Origin: Channa striata | Taxonomy: Eukaryota > Chordata > Actinopteri > Anabantiformes > Channidae | Length of the DNA stretch: 64,000 nucleotides | Assembly (NCBI GenBank): GCA_033026295.1 | Contig: CM065182.1 | Location: 14,508,001-14,572,000 of the forward strand | Direction: 5' to 3' | Shown here: one piece after another, positions 22,720 through 36,937 of the stretch | Layout of the letters: the number at the start of each line of letters is the position of its first letter | Position numbering within the stretch: the stretch's first letter is position 1 | Program-made: the position numbers and the translations under genes | The notes under the pieces: generated by a model | The model's database searches: none | What the model was told of the DNA's origin: nothing | Seen by the model: the letters and a program-made list of their open reading frames with translations, nothing else

Positions 22720-23731
22720 TTTAGTGGGACACCGTAAAGTCCCTTATCAGCCTCTTCATAAAAAGTTCCTACCATCCGCTGTGCTTTCTGCATCTTCTTA
22801 CAGTGTTAAACTCCACATATCGCACGTGTTACAGCACACGTTTCCCCCCCGTATAATATGCGTTTAGCCACCATCAAGGCTCTTTTTGTCCTCGGGCTTT
22901 CAGTCTCTGCGTCATTTTACAAAGTGTTAAACTCAACACTTTGCAAGTGTTCTCCCCATATACGTCACTCGTTTTCCCTCAAAAATATGAAACATAAAGC
23001 AAATTCTGAAACCGCGTTTAGCCCACCACAATTGTCTATATTGAGTGAAATGAAACCGAAGCTCTTCTATTCTTCCAAATAGATAACGACTGGCCTTTCA
23101 ACGTGTCATAAACTAGCCTGAACTACTCCGTCACACTCAGTAAAAGGCACTGCTAGCCAGTCCACCTTTTGGTGAGAACTGCTACTCACTAAACGGTCTC
23201 ACTACTAACTCACTACTACCAACTCACTACGTTTTACTCATCGTAAAACGGAATTCACAACGTATCCCGCCTCACTACTAACTCACTACTACTAAGTCTC
23301 TATGTTTTACTCGCTGTAAAACTGTAATTCTAACGTATCCCTTAAGAGTCCAACATTCACCATATATCCAATTTGACTTTACTCGAACCCACGTGTTTTG
23401 GCACATTAATACGGAAAACTGAAGATGCATTGCTGATGTTGACAGCAGAGAATCTGATTTCAACACGCCGCTTCACATAGTAGCCAACCTCAAGGCTCTT
23501 TTGGTCCTCGGGGCTTTCAGTCTCTGCGTCATTTTACAGTGTATAAGTGTTAAACTCAACACATCGCAAGTGTTCTCCCGTGTATACGTAGCTTGTTTTC
23601 CTAAATAAAGCAAATTCTGAAAATCGCGTACTTAGCCCACCACAATTGTCTGAAATCGCGTACTTAGCCCACCACAATTGTGTATGTGGAGAGAAATAAA
23701 ACCAAAGCTCTTCTTCAAATGGTCTTTCGCA

Positions 23732-23804
23732 GGGCTAGTGGCGCAATGGATAACGCGTCTGACTACGGATCAGAAGATTCTAGGTTCAACTCCTAGCTAG
23801 CTCG
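23732..23804 (+). tRNA. tRNA-Arg-ACG: tRNA-Arg(ACG), intact
   Basis: Complete copy, followed by a scrambled segment where a TCG gene and a His gene would be expected. Confidence 0.95.
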
Positions 23805-24539
23805 TGGCAAACTTTAGCTTCTTCCTCCATGTACTGTCTAAAATTCCTTTATCTTTTAACACGGGCTGAACAACCCATGTCAATCTATTACACTAACTAA
23901 TGGACAAGACTCAACAAGTTCTTAACTTGTTTAGGATTGAATTCTTCCAAATAGATAACCACTGGCCTTTCAACGTGTCATAAACTAGCCTGAACGTGAA
24001 ACGATATTCACAGCGTATCCCTTAAGAGTCAAACATTCACCATATATCCAATGTTTAACACTTACTGGTGAGAACTGCCACTCACTAAAAGGTCTCACTA
24101 CTAACTCACTACTACTAACTCTCACTAAGTTTTACTCATCGTAAAAAGGAATTCTGTAACGCATCCCTTAAGAGTCCAACATTCACCATATATCCAATGT
24201 GACTTTACTTGGACCCACGTGCTTTGGCACACTAATACGGAAAATTGAAGATGCTCTACTGATTTTGAAACTAACTAATGGACAAGACTGAACAAATTCT
24301 TAACTGTTCAGGCTTGAATTCTTCCAATAATTAACAACGGGCCTTTCAACGTGTCATAAAATAGCCTGAACTACTCCGTTACACTCAGTAAAAGACACTG
24401 CTAGCCAGTCCACCTTTTGGTGAGAACTGCTACTCACTAAAAGGTCTCACTACTAACTCAACTACTAATTCATCGTAAAACGGAATTCACAAAGTAATCC
24501 TTTAAGAGTCCAACATTTACCATATATCCAATGTGACTT

Positions 24540-24870
24540 TACTTGGAAAAATTAACAAATTTGTTTCAACGTTTACTAAATTGAACTTCAAAATAAAAAG
24601 TTCCTACCATCCGCTTAAGAAAACTCCACATATCCAAAGTTTACAGCACACTTTCCCTGCCACTAAAAGGTCTTTAACCACATCAACTCTTTTTGTCCTC
24701 GGGCTTTCAGTCTCTGCGTCCCTTAAAAGAGTCCAAACTCACCATTTCAATGTGACTTCTCCCCATATCCCACGTGTTTTCCACACTAAAAAATTGAAGA
24801 CATGATTTGAAACTAACTAATGGACAAGCCCACCAAATTGTCTATATTGAGTGAAATGAAACTCTTCTAT
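24540..24870. other. scrambled mosaic segment 2; tRNA-His lost
   Basis: Words from His 5' flank, His 3' flank and the generic spacer are interleaved out of order (for example aaaagttcctaccatccgc, then cactaaaaggtcttt, then tttttgtcctcgggc). The total is much shorter than a real subunit and no tRNA remains. It reads like two offset copies merged in one consensus. Confidence 0.6.
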
Positions 24871-25525
24871 TCTTCCAAATAATTAACAACGGGCCTTTCA
24901 ACGTGTCATAAAATAGCCTGAACTACTCCGTTACACTCAGTAAAAGACACTGCTAGCCAGTCCACCTTTTGGTGAGAACTGCCTCACTAAAAGGTCTCAC
25001 TACTAACTCACTACTACCAACTCACTACGTTTTACTCATCGTAAAACGGAATTCACAACGTATCCCGCCTCACTACTAACTCACTACTACTAAGTCTCTA
25101 TGTTTTACTCGCTGTAAAACTGTAATTCACAACGTATCCCTTAAGAGTCCAACATTCACCATATATCCAATTTGACTTTACTCGAACCCACGTGTTTTGG
25201 CACATTAATACGGAAAACTGAAGATGCATTGCTGATGTTGACAGCAGAGAATCTGATTTCAACACGCTTCGCTTCACATAGTAGCCAACCTCAAGGCTCT
25301 TTTGGTCCTCGGGGCTTTCAGTCTCTGCGTCATTTTACAGTGTATAAGTGTTAAACTCAACACATCGCAAGTGTTCTCCCGTGTATCGTAGCTTGTTTTC
25401 CTAAATAAAGCAAATTCTGAAATCGCGTTTAGCCCACCACAATTGTCTGAAATCGCGTCTTAGCCCACCACAATTGTGTATGGAGAGAAATAAAACCAAA
25501 GCTCTTCTTCAAATGGTCTTTCGCA

Positions 25526-25599
25526 GGGCTAGTGGCGCAATGGATAACAGCGTCTGACTACGGATCAGAAGATTCTAGGTTCAACTCCTAGCTAGCTCG
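25526..25599 (+). tRNA. tRNA-Arg-ACG: tRNA-Arg(ACG), one-base insertion in D-arm
   Basis: An extra A splits the D-stem 3' strand (aacagcgtc). The rest is normal. Confidence 0.8.
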
Positions 25600-26754
25600 T
25601 GGCAAACTTTAGCTTCTTCCTCCATGTACTGTCTAAAATTCCTTTATCTTTCAACACGGGCTGAACGACCCATGTCAATCTATTACACTAACTAATGGAC
25701 AAGACTCAACAAGTTCTTAACTTGTTTAGGATTGAATTCTTCCAAATAGATAACCACTGGCCTTTCAACGTGTCATAAACTAGCCTGAACGTGAAACGAT
25801 ATTCACAGCGTATCCCTTAAGAGTCAAACATTCACCATATATCCAATGTTTAACACTTACTGGTGAGAACTGCCACTCACTAAAAGGTCTCACTACTAAC
25901 TCACTACTACTAACTCACTAAGTTTTACTCATCGTAAAAAGGAATTCACAACGCATCCCTTAAGAGTCCAACATTCACCATATATCCAATGTGACTTTAC
26001 TTGGACCCACGTGCTTTGGCACACTAATACGGAAAATTGAAGAGGCTCTACTGATTTTGAAACTAACTAATGGACAAGACTGAACAAATTCTTAACTCGT
26101 TCAGGCTTAAATTCTTCCAAATAATTAACAACGGGCCTTTCAACGTGTCATAAAATAGCCTGAACTACTCCGTTACACTCAGTAAAAGACACTGCTAGCC
26201 AGTCCACCTTTTGGTGAGAACTGCTACTCACTAAAAGGTCTCACTATTAACTCACTACTACTAACTCACTACGTTTTACTCATCGTAAAAAGGAATTCAC
26301 AACGTATCCCGCCTCACTACTAACTCACTACTACTAAGTCACTATGTTTTACTCATCGTAAAACTGTAATTCACAACGTATCCCTTAAGAGTCCAACATT
26401 CACCATATATCCAATTTGACTTTACTCGGACCCACGTGTTTTGGCACACTAATACGGAAAATTGAAGATGCATTGCTGATGTTGACAGCAGAGAATTTGA
26501 TTTCAACGCGCTTCGCTTCACATAGTAGCCAACCTCAAGGCTCTTTTGGTCCTCGGGCTTTCAGTCTCTGCGTCATTTTACAGTGTACAAGTGTTAAACT
26601 CAACACATCGCAAGTGTTCTCCCCATATCGTCACCCGTTTTCCCTCAAAAAAAATGAAACGTAAAGCAAATTCTGAAATCGCGTACTTAGCCCACCACAA
26701 TTGTCTATGTGGAGTAAAGTGAAAACGAATCTCTTCTCAGAAAGGTCTTTCTCA

Positions 26755-26826
26755 GGGCTAGTGGTGCAATGGATAACACGTCTGACTTCGGATCAGAAAA
26801 TTCTAGGTTCGACTCTAGCTAGCTCA
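26755..26826 (+). tRNA. tRNA-Arg-TCG: tRNA-Arg(TCG), T-stem deletion and altered 3' end
   Basis: One C is missing from the T-stem, the discriminator is A, and the next 11 or so bases of the usual flank (around ggcaaacttt) are lost. Confidence 0.72.
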
Positions 26827-27978
26827 AAGCTTCTTCCTGCATGTACTGTCTAAAATTCCTTTATCTTTCAACACGGGCTGAACGAGCCCATGTCAATCTA
26901 TTACACTAACTAATGGACAAGACTCAACAAGTTCTTAACTTGTTTAGGATTGAATTCTTCCAAATAGAAAACCACTGGCCTTTCAACGTATCATAAACTA
27001 GCCTGAACTACCCGTTACACTCAGTAAAAGACACTGCTAGCCAGTCCACCTTGTGGTGAAAACTGCTACTCACTAAAAGGCCCCACTACTAACTCACTAC
27101 TACTAACTCACTATGCAAGGTGTCTGTAGTTAGTCACACATCTACTGGCAGAATGATATGGACAAGCAAAATGGAATTGTTTACTTGTTTAGGCTTGAAT
27201 TCTTCCAAGTAATTAACAACGGGCCTTTCAACGTGTCATAAAGTAGCCTGAACTACTCCGTTACACTCAGTAAAAGCACTGCTGGCCAGTCCGCCTTGTG
27301 GGGAGAACTGCTACTCATCGTGAAACAATATTCACAGCGTATCCCTTAAGAGTCAAACATTCACCATATATCCAAAGTTTAACACTTACTGTTGAGAACT
27401 GCCACTCACTAAAAGGTCTCACTACTAACTCACTACTACTAACTCACTAAGTTTTACTCATCGTAAAAAGGAATTCACAACGCATCCCTTAAGAGTCCAA
27501 CATTCACCATATATCCAATGTGACTTTACTTGGACCCACGTGCTTTGGCACACTAATACGGAAAATTGAAGATGCACTACTGATTTTGAAACTAACTAAT
27601 GGACAAGACTGAACAAATTCTTAACTCGTTCAGGCTTGAATTCTTCCACATAATTAACAACGGGCCTTTCAACGTGTCATAAAATAGCCTGAACTACTCC
27701 GTTACACTCAGTAAAAGACACTTCTAGCCAGTCCACCTATTGGTGAGAACTGCTACTCACTAAAAGGTCTCACTACTAACTCACTACGTTTTATTCATCG
27801 TAAAACGGAATTCACAAAGTAATCCTTTAAGAGTCCAACATTTACCATATATCCAATGTGACTTTACTTGGACCCACGTATTTTAATACGGAATAATACG
27901 CAAAATTGAAGACGCACTGCTGATGTTGACAGCAGAGAATTTGTTTCAACGTACTCAGACATCAAGTGAAGAGACAGC

Positions 27979-28047
27979 GCCGTGATCGTATAGTGGTTAG
28001 TACTCTGCGTTGTGGCGCAGCAACCCCGGTTCGAATGGGTCACGGCA
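27979..28047 (+). tRNA. tRNA-His-GTG: tRNA-His(GTG), damaged
   Basis: The anticodon arm lacks one C and the T-stem lacks CC (gaatgggtc). The base before the gene is C, not the usual G. Confidence 0.65.
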
Positions 28048-29048
28048 TTTAGTGGGACACCGTAAAGTCCCTTATCAGCCTCTTCATAAAAAGTTCCTAC
28101 CATCCGCTGTGCTTTCTGCATCTTCTTACAGTGTTAAACTCCACATATCGCACGTGTTACAGCACACGTTTCCCCGTATAATATGAGCCACCATCAAGGC
28201 TCTTTTTGTCCTCGGGCTTTCAGTCTCTCGTCATTTTACAAAGTGTTAAACTCAACACTTTGCAAGTGTTCTCCCCATATACGACTCGTTTTCCCTCAAA
28301 AAATATGAAACATAAAGCAAATTCTGAAACCGCGTACTTAGCCCACCACAATTGTCTATATTGAGTGAAATGAAACCAAGCTCTTCTATTCTTCCAAATA
28401 GATAACGACTGGCCTTTCAACGTGTCATAAACTAGCCTGAACTACTCCGTCACACTCAGTAAAAGGCACTGCTAGCCAGTCCACCTTTTGGTGAGAACTG
28501 CTACTCACTAAACGGTCTCACTACTAACTCACTACTACCAACTCACTCGTTTTACTCATCGTAAAACGGAATTCACAACGTATCCCTCCTCACTACTAAC
28601 TCACTACTACTAAGTCTCTATGTTTTACTCGCTGTAAAACTGTAATTCACAACGTATCCCTTAAGAGTCCAACATTCACCATATATCCAATTTGACTTTA
28701 CTCGAACCCACGTGTTTTGGCACATTAATACGGAAAACTGAAGATGCATTGCTGATGTTGACAGCAGAGAATCTGATTTCAACACGCCGCTTCACATAGT
28801 AGCCAACCTCAAGGCTCTTTTGGTCCTCGGGGCTTTCAGTCTCTGCGTCATTTTACAGTGTATAAGTGTTAAACTCAACACATCGCAAGTGTTCTCCCGT
28901 GTATACGTAGCTTGTTTTCCCTAAATAAAGCAAATTCTGAAATCGCGTACTTAGCCCACCACAATTGTCTGAAATCGCGTTTAGCCCACCACAATTGTGT
29001 ATGTGGAGAGAAATAAAACCAAAGCTCTTCTTCAAATGGTCTTTCGCA

Positions 29049-29121
29049 GGGCTAGTGGCGCAATGGATAACGCGTCTGACTACGGATCAGAAGATTCTAG
29101 GTTCAACTCCTAGCTAGCTCG
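29049..29121 (+). tRNA. tRNA-Arg-ACG: tRNA-Arg(ACG), intact
   Basis: Complete copy with all stems paired. Confidence 0.95.
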
Positions 29122-30277
29122 TGGCAAACTTTAGCTTCTTCCTCCATGTACTGTCTAAAATTCCTTTATCTTTCAACACGGGCTGAACAACCCATGTCAA
29201 TCTATTACACTAACTAATGGACAAGACTCAACAAGTTCTTAACTTGTTTAGGATTGAATTCTTCCAAATAGATAACCACTGGCCTTTCAACGTGTCATAA
29301 ACTAGCCTGAACGTGAAACGATATTCACAGCGTATCCCTTAAGAGTCAAACATTCACCATATATCCAATGTTTAACACTTACTGGTGAGAACTGCCACTC
29401 ACTAAAAGGTCTCACTACTAACTCACTACTACTAACTCACTAAGTTTTACTCATCGTAAAAGGAATTCTAACGCATCCCTTAAGAGTCCAACATTCACCA
29501 TATATCCAATGTGACTTTACTTGGACCCACGTGCTTTGGCACACTAATACGGAAAATTGAAGAGGCTCTACTGATTTTGAAACTAACTAATGGACAAGAC
29601 TGAACAAATTCTTAACTCGTTCAGGCTTAAATTCTTCCAAATAATTAACAACGGGCCTTTCAACGTGTCATAAAATAGCCTGAACTACTCCGTTACACTC
29701 AGTAAAAGACACTGCTAGCCAGTCCACCTTTTGGTGAGAACTGCTACTCACTAAAAGGTCTCACTATTAAGTCACTACTACTAACTCACTACGTTTTACT
29801 CATCGTAAAAAGGAATTCACAACGTATCCCGTCTCACTACTTACTCACTACTACTAAGTCACTATGTTTTACTCATCGTAAAAATGGAATTCACAACGTA
29901 TCCCTTAAGAGTCCAACATTCACCGTATATCCAATTTGACTTTACTCGGACCCACGTGTTTTGGCACACTAATACGGAAAATTGAAGATGCATTGCTGAT
30001 GTTGACGGCAGAGAATTTGATTTCAACGCTGAACGCATTACATAGTAGCCACCCTCAAGGCTCTTTTGGTCCTCGGGGCTTTCAGTCTCTGCGTCATTTT
30101 ACAGTGTACAAGTGTTAAACTCAACACATCGCAAGTGTTCCCCCCCGTATACGTCACCCGTTTTCCCTCAAAAAATATGAAACGTAAAGCAAATTCTGAA
30201 ATCGCGTACTTAGCCCACCACAATTGTCTATGTGGAGTAAAGTGAAAGCGAATCTCTTCTCAGAAAGGTCTTTCTCA

Positions 30278-30349
30278 GGGCTAGTGGTGCAATGGATAAC
30301 ACGTCTGACTTCGGATCAGAAAATTCTAGGTTCGACTCTAGCTAGCTCG
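30278..30349 (+). tRNA. tRNA-Arg-TCG: tRNA-Arg(TCG), one-base T-stem deletion
   Basis: Missing T-stem C; the flank just after the gene is also short by bases (cgcaaaac). Confidence 0.77.
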
Positions 30350-31510
30350 CAAAACTTTAGCTTCTTCCTGCATGTACTGTCTAAAATTCCTTTATCTTTC
30401 AACACGGGCTGAACGAGCCCATGTCAATCTATTACACTAACTAATGGACAAGACTCAACAGTTCTTAACTTGTTTAGGATTGAATTCTTCCAAATAGAAA
30501 ACCACTGGCCTTTCAACGTATCATAAACTAGCCTGAACTACCCCATGTTACACTCAGTAAAAGACACTGCTAGCCAGTCCACCTTGTGGTGAAAACTGCT
30601 ACTCACTAAAAGGCCCCACTACTAACTCACTACTACTAACTCACTATGCAAGGTGTCTGTAGTTAGTCACACATCTACTGGCAGAATGATATGGACAAGC
30701 AAAATGGAATTGTTTACTTGTTTAGGCTTGAATTCTTCCAAGTAATTAACAACGGGCCTTTCAACGTGTCATAAAGTAGCCTGAACTACTCCGTTACACT
30801 CAGTAAAAAGCACTGCTGGCCAGTCCGCCTTGTGGGGAGAACTGCTACTCATCGTGAAACAATATTCACAGCGTATCCCTTAAGAGTCAAACATTCACCA
30901 TATATCCAAAGTTTAACACTTACTGTTGAGAACTGCCACTCACTAAAAGGTCTCACTACTAACTCACTACTACTAACTCACTAAGTTTTACTCATCGTAA
31001 AAAGGAATTCACAACGCATCCCTTAAGAGTCCAACATTCACCATATATCCAATGTGACTTTACTTGGACCCACGTGCTTTGGCACACTAATACGGAAAAT
31101 TGAAGATGCACTACTGATTTTGAAACTAACTAATGGACAAGACTGAACAAATTCTTAACTCGTTCAGGCTTGAATTCTTCCACATAATTAACAACGGGCC
31201 TTTCAACGTGTCATAAAATAGCCTGAACTACTCCGTTACACTCAGTAAAAGACACTTCTAGCCAGTCCACCTATTGGTGAGAACTGCTACTCACTAAAAG
31301 GTCTCACTACTAACTCACTACGTTTTATTCATCGTAAACGGAATTCACAAAGTAATCCTTTAAGAGTCCAACATTTACCATATATCCAATGTGACTTTAC
31401 TTGGACCCACGTATTTTAATACGGAATAATACGCAAAATTGAAGACGCACTGCTGATGTTGACAGCAGAGAATTTGTTTCAACGTACTCAGACATCAAGT
31501 GAAGACAGCG

Positions 31511-31579
31511 GCCGTGATCGTATAGTGGTTAGTACTCTGCGTTGTGGCGCAGCAACCCCGGTTCGAACCGGTCACGGCA
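31511..31579 (+). tRNA. tRNA-His-GTG: tRNA-His(GTG), three bases short
   Basis: The anticodon-arm C is missing and the T-arm reads gttcgaaccggtc, losing a T of the loop and a G of the stem. Confidence 0.65.
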
Positions 31580-32586
31580 TTTAGTGGGACACCGTAAAGT
31601 CCCTTATCAGCCTCTTCATAAAAGTTCCTACCATCCGCTGTGCTTTCTGCATCTTCTTACAGTGTTAAACTCCACATATCGCACGTGTTACAGCACACGT
31701 TTCCCCGTATAATATGCGTTTAGCCACCATCAAGGCTCTTTTTGTCCTCGGGCTTTCAGTCTCTGCGTCATTTTACAAAGTGTTAAACTCAACACTTTGC
31801 AAGTGTTCTCCCCATATACGTCACTCGTTTTCCCTCAAAAATATGAAACATAAAGCAAATTCTGAAACCGCGTGACTTAGCCCACCACAATTGTCTATAT
31901 TGAGTGAAATGAAACCAAGCTCTTCTATTCTTCCAAATAGATAACGACTGGCCTTTCAACGTGTCATAAACTAGCCTGAACTACTCCGTCACACTCAGTA
32001 AAAGGCACTGCTAGCCAGTCCACCTTCTGGTGAGAACTGCTACTCACTAAACGGTCTCACTACTAACTCACTACTACCAACTCACTACGTTTTACTCATC
32101 GTAAAATGGAATTCACAACGTATCCCGCCTCACTACTAACTCACTACTACTAAGTCTCTATGTTTTACTCGCTGTAAAACTGTAATTCACAACGTATCCC
32201 TTAAGAGTCCAACATTCACCATATATCCAATTTGACTTTACTCGAACCCACGTGTTTTGGCACATTAATACGGAAAACTGAAGATGCATTGCTGATGTTG
32301 ACAGCAGAGAATCTGATTTCAACACGCTTCGCTTCACATAGTAGCCAACCTCAAGGCTCTTTTGGTCCTCGGGCTTTCAGTCTCTGCGTCATTTTACAGT
32401 GTATAAGTGTTAAACTCAACACATCGCAAGTGTTCTCCCGTGTATACGTAGCTTTTTCCCTAAATAAAGCAAATTCTGAAATCGCGTAAAGCCCACCACA
32501 ATTGTCTGAAATCGCGTTTAGCCCACCACAATTGTGTATGTGGAGAGAAATAAAACCAAAGCTCTTCTTCAAATGGTCTTTCTACT

Positions 32587-32662
32587 GGGCTAGTGGCGCA
32601 ATGGATAACGCGTCTGACTACGGATCAGAAGATTCTAGGTTCAACTCTAGCTAGCTAGCTCG
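32587..32662 (+). tRNA. tRNA-Arg-ACG: tRNA-Arg(ACG), T-stem deletion plus CTAG duplication
   Basis: One T-stem C is missing and the CTAG of the acceptor 3' strand is duplicated, so the 3' end cannot pair as drawn. The immediate 5' flank also differs (tctact instead of tcgca). Confidence 0.68.
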
Positions 32663-33399
32663 TGGCAAACTTTAGCTTCTTCCTCCATGTACTGTCTAAA
32701 ATTCCTTTATCTTTCAACACGGGCTGAACAACCCATGTCAATCTATTACACTAACTAATGGACAAGACTCAACAAGTTCTTAACTTGTTTAGGATTGAAT
32801 TCTTCCAAATAGATAACCACTGGCCTTTCAACGTGTCATAAACTAGCCTGAACGTGAAACGATATTCACAGCGTATCCCTTAAGAGTCAAACATTCACCA
32901 TATATCCAAAGTTTAACACTTACTGTTGAGAACTGCCACTCACTAAAAGGTCTCACTACTAACTCACTACTACTAACTCACTAAGTTTTACTCATCGTAA
33001 AAAGGAATTCACAACGCATCCCTTAAGAGTCCAACATTCACCATATATCCAATGTGACTTTACTTGGACCCACGTGCTTTGGCACACTAATACGGAAAAT
33101 TGAAGATGCACTACTGATTTTGAAACTAACTAATGGACAAGACTGAACAAATTCTTAACTCGTTCAGGCTTGAATTCTTCCACATAATTAACAACGGGCC
33201 TTTCAACGTGTCATAAAATAGCCTGAACTACTCCGTTACACTCAGTAAAAGACACTTCTAGCCAGTCCACCTTTGGTGAGAACTGCTACTCACTAAAAGG
33301 TCTCACTACTAACTCACTACCAACTCACTACGTTTTATTCATCGTAAAACGGAATTCACAAAGTAATCCTTTAAGAGTCCAACATTTACCATATATCCA

Positions 33400-33990
33400 A
33401 TGTGACTTTACTTGGACCCACGTTTTTAATACTAACTCAATAATACGCAAAATTGAAGACGCACTGCTGATGTTGACAGCAGAGAATTTGTTTTAGCAAC
33501 GTACTCAGACATCAAGTGAAGACAGCGGCCGTGATCGTATAGTGGTTAGTACTCTTGCGTTGTGGGCTAGTGGCGCAGCAACCCCGGAAAATTCTAAGGT
33601 CACGGCATTTAGTGGGACACCGTAAAGTCCCTTATCAGCCTCTTCATAAAAGTTCCTACCATCCGCTGTGCTTTCTGCATCTTCTTACAGTGTTAAACTC
33701 CACATATCGCAACGTGTTACAGCACACGTTTCCCCGTATAATAACCACTTAGCCACCAAAGGCTCTTTTTGTCCTCGGGCTTTCAGTCTCCCTTAAGAGT
33801 CGTCATTTTACAAAGTGTTAAACTCAACACTTTGCAAGTAAAAGGTTCTCCCCATATACGTCACTCGTTTTCCCTCAAAAAATATGAAACATAAAGCAAA
33901 TTCTGAAACCATATATCCAATGTGACTTTAGCCCACCACAATTGTCTATATTTGAAATGAAACTGAACAAATTTTAACTCTTCTATTCTT
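33400..33990. other. scrambled mosaic segment 3
   Basis: Stray spacer words (actaactcaataatacg, ccttaagagtcgtc, atatatccaatgtgac) interrupt an otherwise recognisable His subunit, including its tRNA. It resembles segments 1 and 2. Confidence 0.6.
33528..33607 (+). pseudogene. chimeric tRNA-His / tRNA-Arg copy
   Basis: A His 5' half runs into gggctagtggcgcag (the start of tRNA-Arg), then ccccgg, then aaaattcta from the Arg(TCG) variable and T arms, then the His tail ggtcacggca. It cannot fold as either tRNA. Confidence 0.7.
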
Positions 33991-34628
33991 CCAAATAGAT
34001 AACGACTGGCCTTTCAACGTGTCATAAACTAGCCTGAACTACTCCGTCACACTCAGTAAAAGGCACTGCTAGCCAGTCCACCTTTTGGTGAGAACTGCTA
34101 CTCACTAAAAGGTCTCACTATTAAGTCACTACTACTAACTCACTACGTTTTACTCATCGTAAAAAGGAATTCACAACGTATCCCGTCTCACTACTTACTC
34201 ACTACTACTAAGTCACTATGTTTTACTCATCGTAAAAATGGAATTCACAACGTATCCCTTAAGAGTCCAACATTCACCGTATATCCAATTTGACTTTACT
34301 CGGACCCACGTGTTTTGGCACACTAATACGGAAAATTGAAGATGCATTGCTGATGTTGACGGCAGAGAATTTGATTTCAACGCGCTTCGCATTACATAGT
34401 AGCCACCCTCAAGGCTCTTTTGGTCCTCGGGGCTTTCAGTCTCTGCGTCATTTTACAGTGTACAAGTGTTAAACTCAACACATCGCAAGTGTTCCCCCCC
34501 GTATACGTCACCGTTTTCCTCAAAAATATGAAACGTAAAGCAAATTCTGAAATCGCGTACTTAGCCCACCACAATTGTCTATGTGGAGTAAAGTGAAAGC
34601 GAATCTCTTCTCAGAAAGGTCTTTCTCA

Positions 34629-34701
34629 GGGCTAGTGGTGCAATGGATAACACGTCTGACTTCGGATCAGAAAATTCTAGGTTCGACTCCTAGCTAGCTC
34701 A
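34629..34701 (+). tRNA. tRNA-Arg-TCG: tRNA-Arg(TCG), discriminator A
   Basis: Full 73-nt length and all stems pair, but base 73 is A instead of G (ctagctcaagg). Confidence 0.88.
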
Positions 34702-35862
34702 AGGCAAACTTTAGCTTCTTCCTGCATGTACTGTCTAAAATTCCTTTATCTTTCAACACGGGCTGAACGAGCCCATGTCAATCTATTACACTAACTAATG
34801 GACAAGACTCAACAAGTTCTTAACTTGTTTAGGATTGAATTCTTCCAAATAGAAAACCACTGGCCTTTCAACGTATCATAAACTAGCCTGAACTACCCCG
34901 TTACACTCAGTAAAAGACACTGCTAGCCAGTCCACCTTGTGGTGAAAACTGCTACTCACTAAAAGGCCCCACTACTAACTCACTACTACTAACTCACTAT
35001 GCAAGGTGTCTGTAGTTAGTCACACATCTACTGGCAGAATGATATGGACAAGCAAAATGGAATTGTTTACTTGTTTAGGCTTGAATTCTTCCAAGTAATT
35101 AACAACGGGCCTTTCAACGTGTCATAAAGTAGCCTGAACTACTCCGTTACACTCAGTAAAAGCACTGCTGGCCAGTCCGCCTTGTGGGGAGAACTGCTAC
35201 TCATCGTGAAACAATATTCACAGCGTATCCCTTAAGAGTCAAACATTCACCATATATCCAAAGTTTAACACTTACTGTTGAGAACTGCCACTCACTAAAA
35301 GGTCTCACTACTAACTCACTACTACTAACTCACTAAGTTTTACTCATCGTAAAAAGGAATTCACAACGCATCCCTTAAGAGTCCAACATTCACCATATAT
35401 CCAATGTGACTTTACTTGGACCCACGTGCTTTGGCACACTAATACGGAAAATTGAAGATGCACTACTGATTTTGAAACTAACTAATGGACAAGACTGAAC
35501 AAATTCTTAACTCGTTCAGGCTTGAATTCTTCCACATAATTAACAACGGGCCTTTCAACGTGTCATAAAATAGCCTGAACTACTCCGTTACACTCAGTAA
35601 AAGACACTTCTAGCCAGTCCACCTATTGGTGAGAACTGCTACTCACTAAAAGGTCTCACTACTAACTCACTACGTTTTATTCATCGTAAACGGAATTCAC
35701 AAAGTAATCCTTTAAGAGTCCAACATTTACCATATATCCAATGTGACTTTACTTGGACCCACGTATTTTAATACGGAATAATACGCAAAATTGAAGACGC
35801 ACTGCTGATGTTGACAGCAGAGAATTTGTTTCAACGTACTCAGACATCAAGTGAAGACAGCG

Positions 35863-35931
35863 GCCGTGATCGTATAGTGGTTAGTACTCTGCGTTGTGGC
35901 GCAGCAACCCCGTTCGAATCCGGTCACGGCA
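35863..35931 (+). tRNA. tRNA-His-GTG: tRNA-His(GTG), three single-base deletions
   Basis: Deletions in the anticodon arm (ggcgc), the 5' T-stem (cccgttc) and the 3' T-stem (ccggtc). Confidence 0.68.
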
Positions 35932-36937
35932 TTTAGTGGGACACCGTAAAGTCTTTATCAGCCTCTTCATAAAAAGTTCCTACCATCCGCTGTGCTTTCT
36001 GCATCTTCTTACAGTGTTAAACTCCACATATCGCACGTGTTTACAGCACACGTTTCCCCGTATAATATGCGTTTAGCCACCATCAAGGCTCTTTTTGTCC
36101 TCGGGCTTTCAGTCTCTGCGTCATTTTACAAAGTGTTAAACTCAACACTTTGCAAGTGTTCTCCCCATATACGTCACTGTTTTCCCTCAAAAATATGAAA
36201 CATAAAGCAAATTCTGAAACCGCGTACTTAGCCCACCACAATTGTCTATATTGAGTGAAATGAAACCGGCTCTTCTATTCTTCCAAATAGATAACGACTG
36301 GCCTTTCAACGTGTCATAAACTAGCCTGAACTACTCCGTCACACTCAGTAAAAGGCACTGCTAGCCAGTCCACCTTTTGGTGAGAACTGCTACTCACTAA
36401 ACGGTCTCACTACTAACTCACTACTACCAACTCACTACGTTTTACTCATCGTAAAACGGAATTCACAACGTATCCCGCCTCACTACTAACTCACTACTAC
36501 TAAGTCTCTATGTTTTACTCGCTGTAAAACTGTAATTCACAACGTATCCCTTAAGAGTCCAACATTCACCATATATCCAATTTGACTTTACTCGAACCCA
36601 CGTGTTTTGGCACATTAATACGGAAAACTGAAGATGCATTGCTGATGTTGACAGCAGAGAATCTGATTTCAACACGCCGCTTCACATAGTAGCCAACCTC
36701 AAGGCTCTTTTGGTCCTCGGGGCTTTCAGTCTCTGCGTCATTTTACAGTGTATAAGTGTTAAACTCAACACATCGCAAGTGTTCTCCCGTGTATACGTAG
36801 CTTGTTTTCCTAAATAAAGCAAATTCTGAAATCGCGTTTAGCCCACCACAATTGTCTGAAATCGCGTACTTAGCCCACCACAATTGTGTATGTGGAGAGA
36901 AATAAAACCAAAGCTCTTCTTCAAATGGTCTTTCGCA

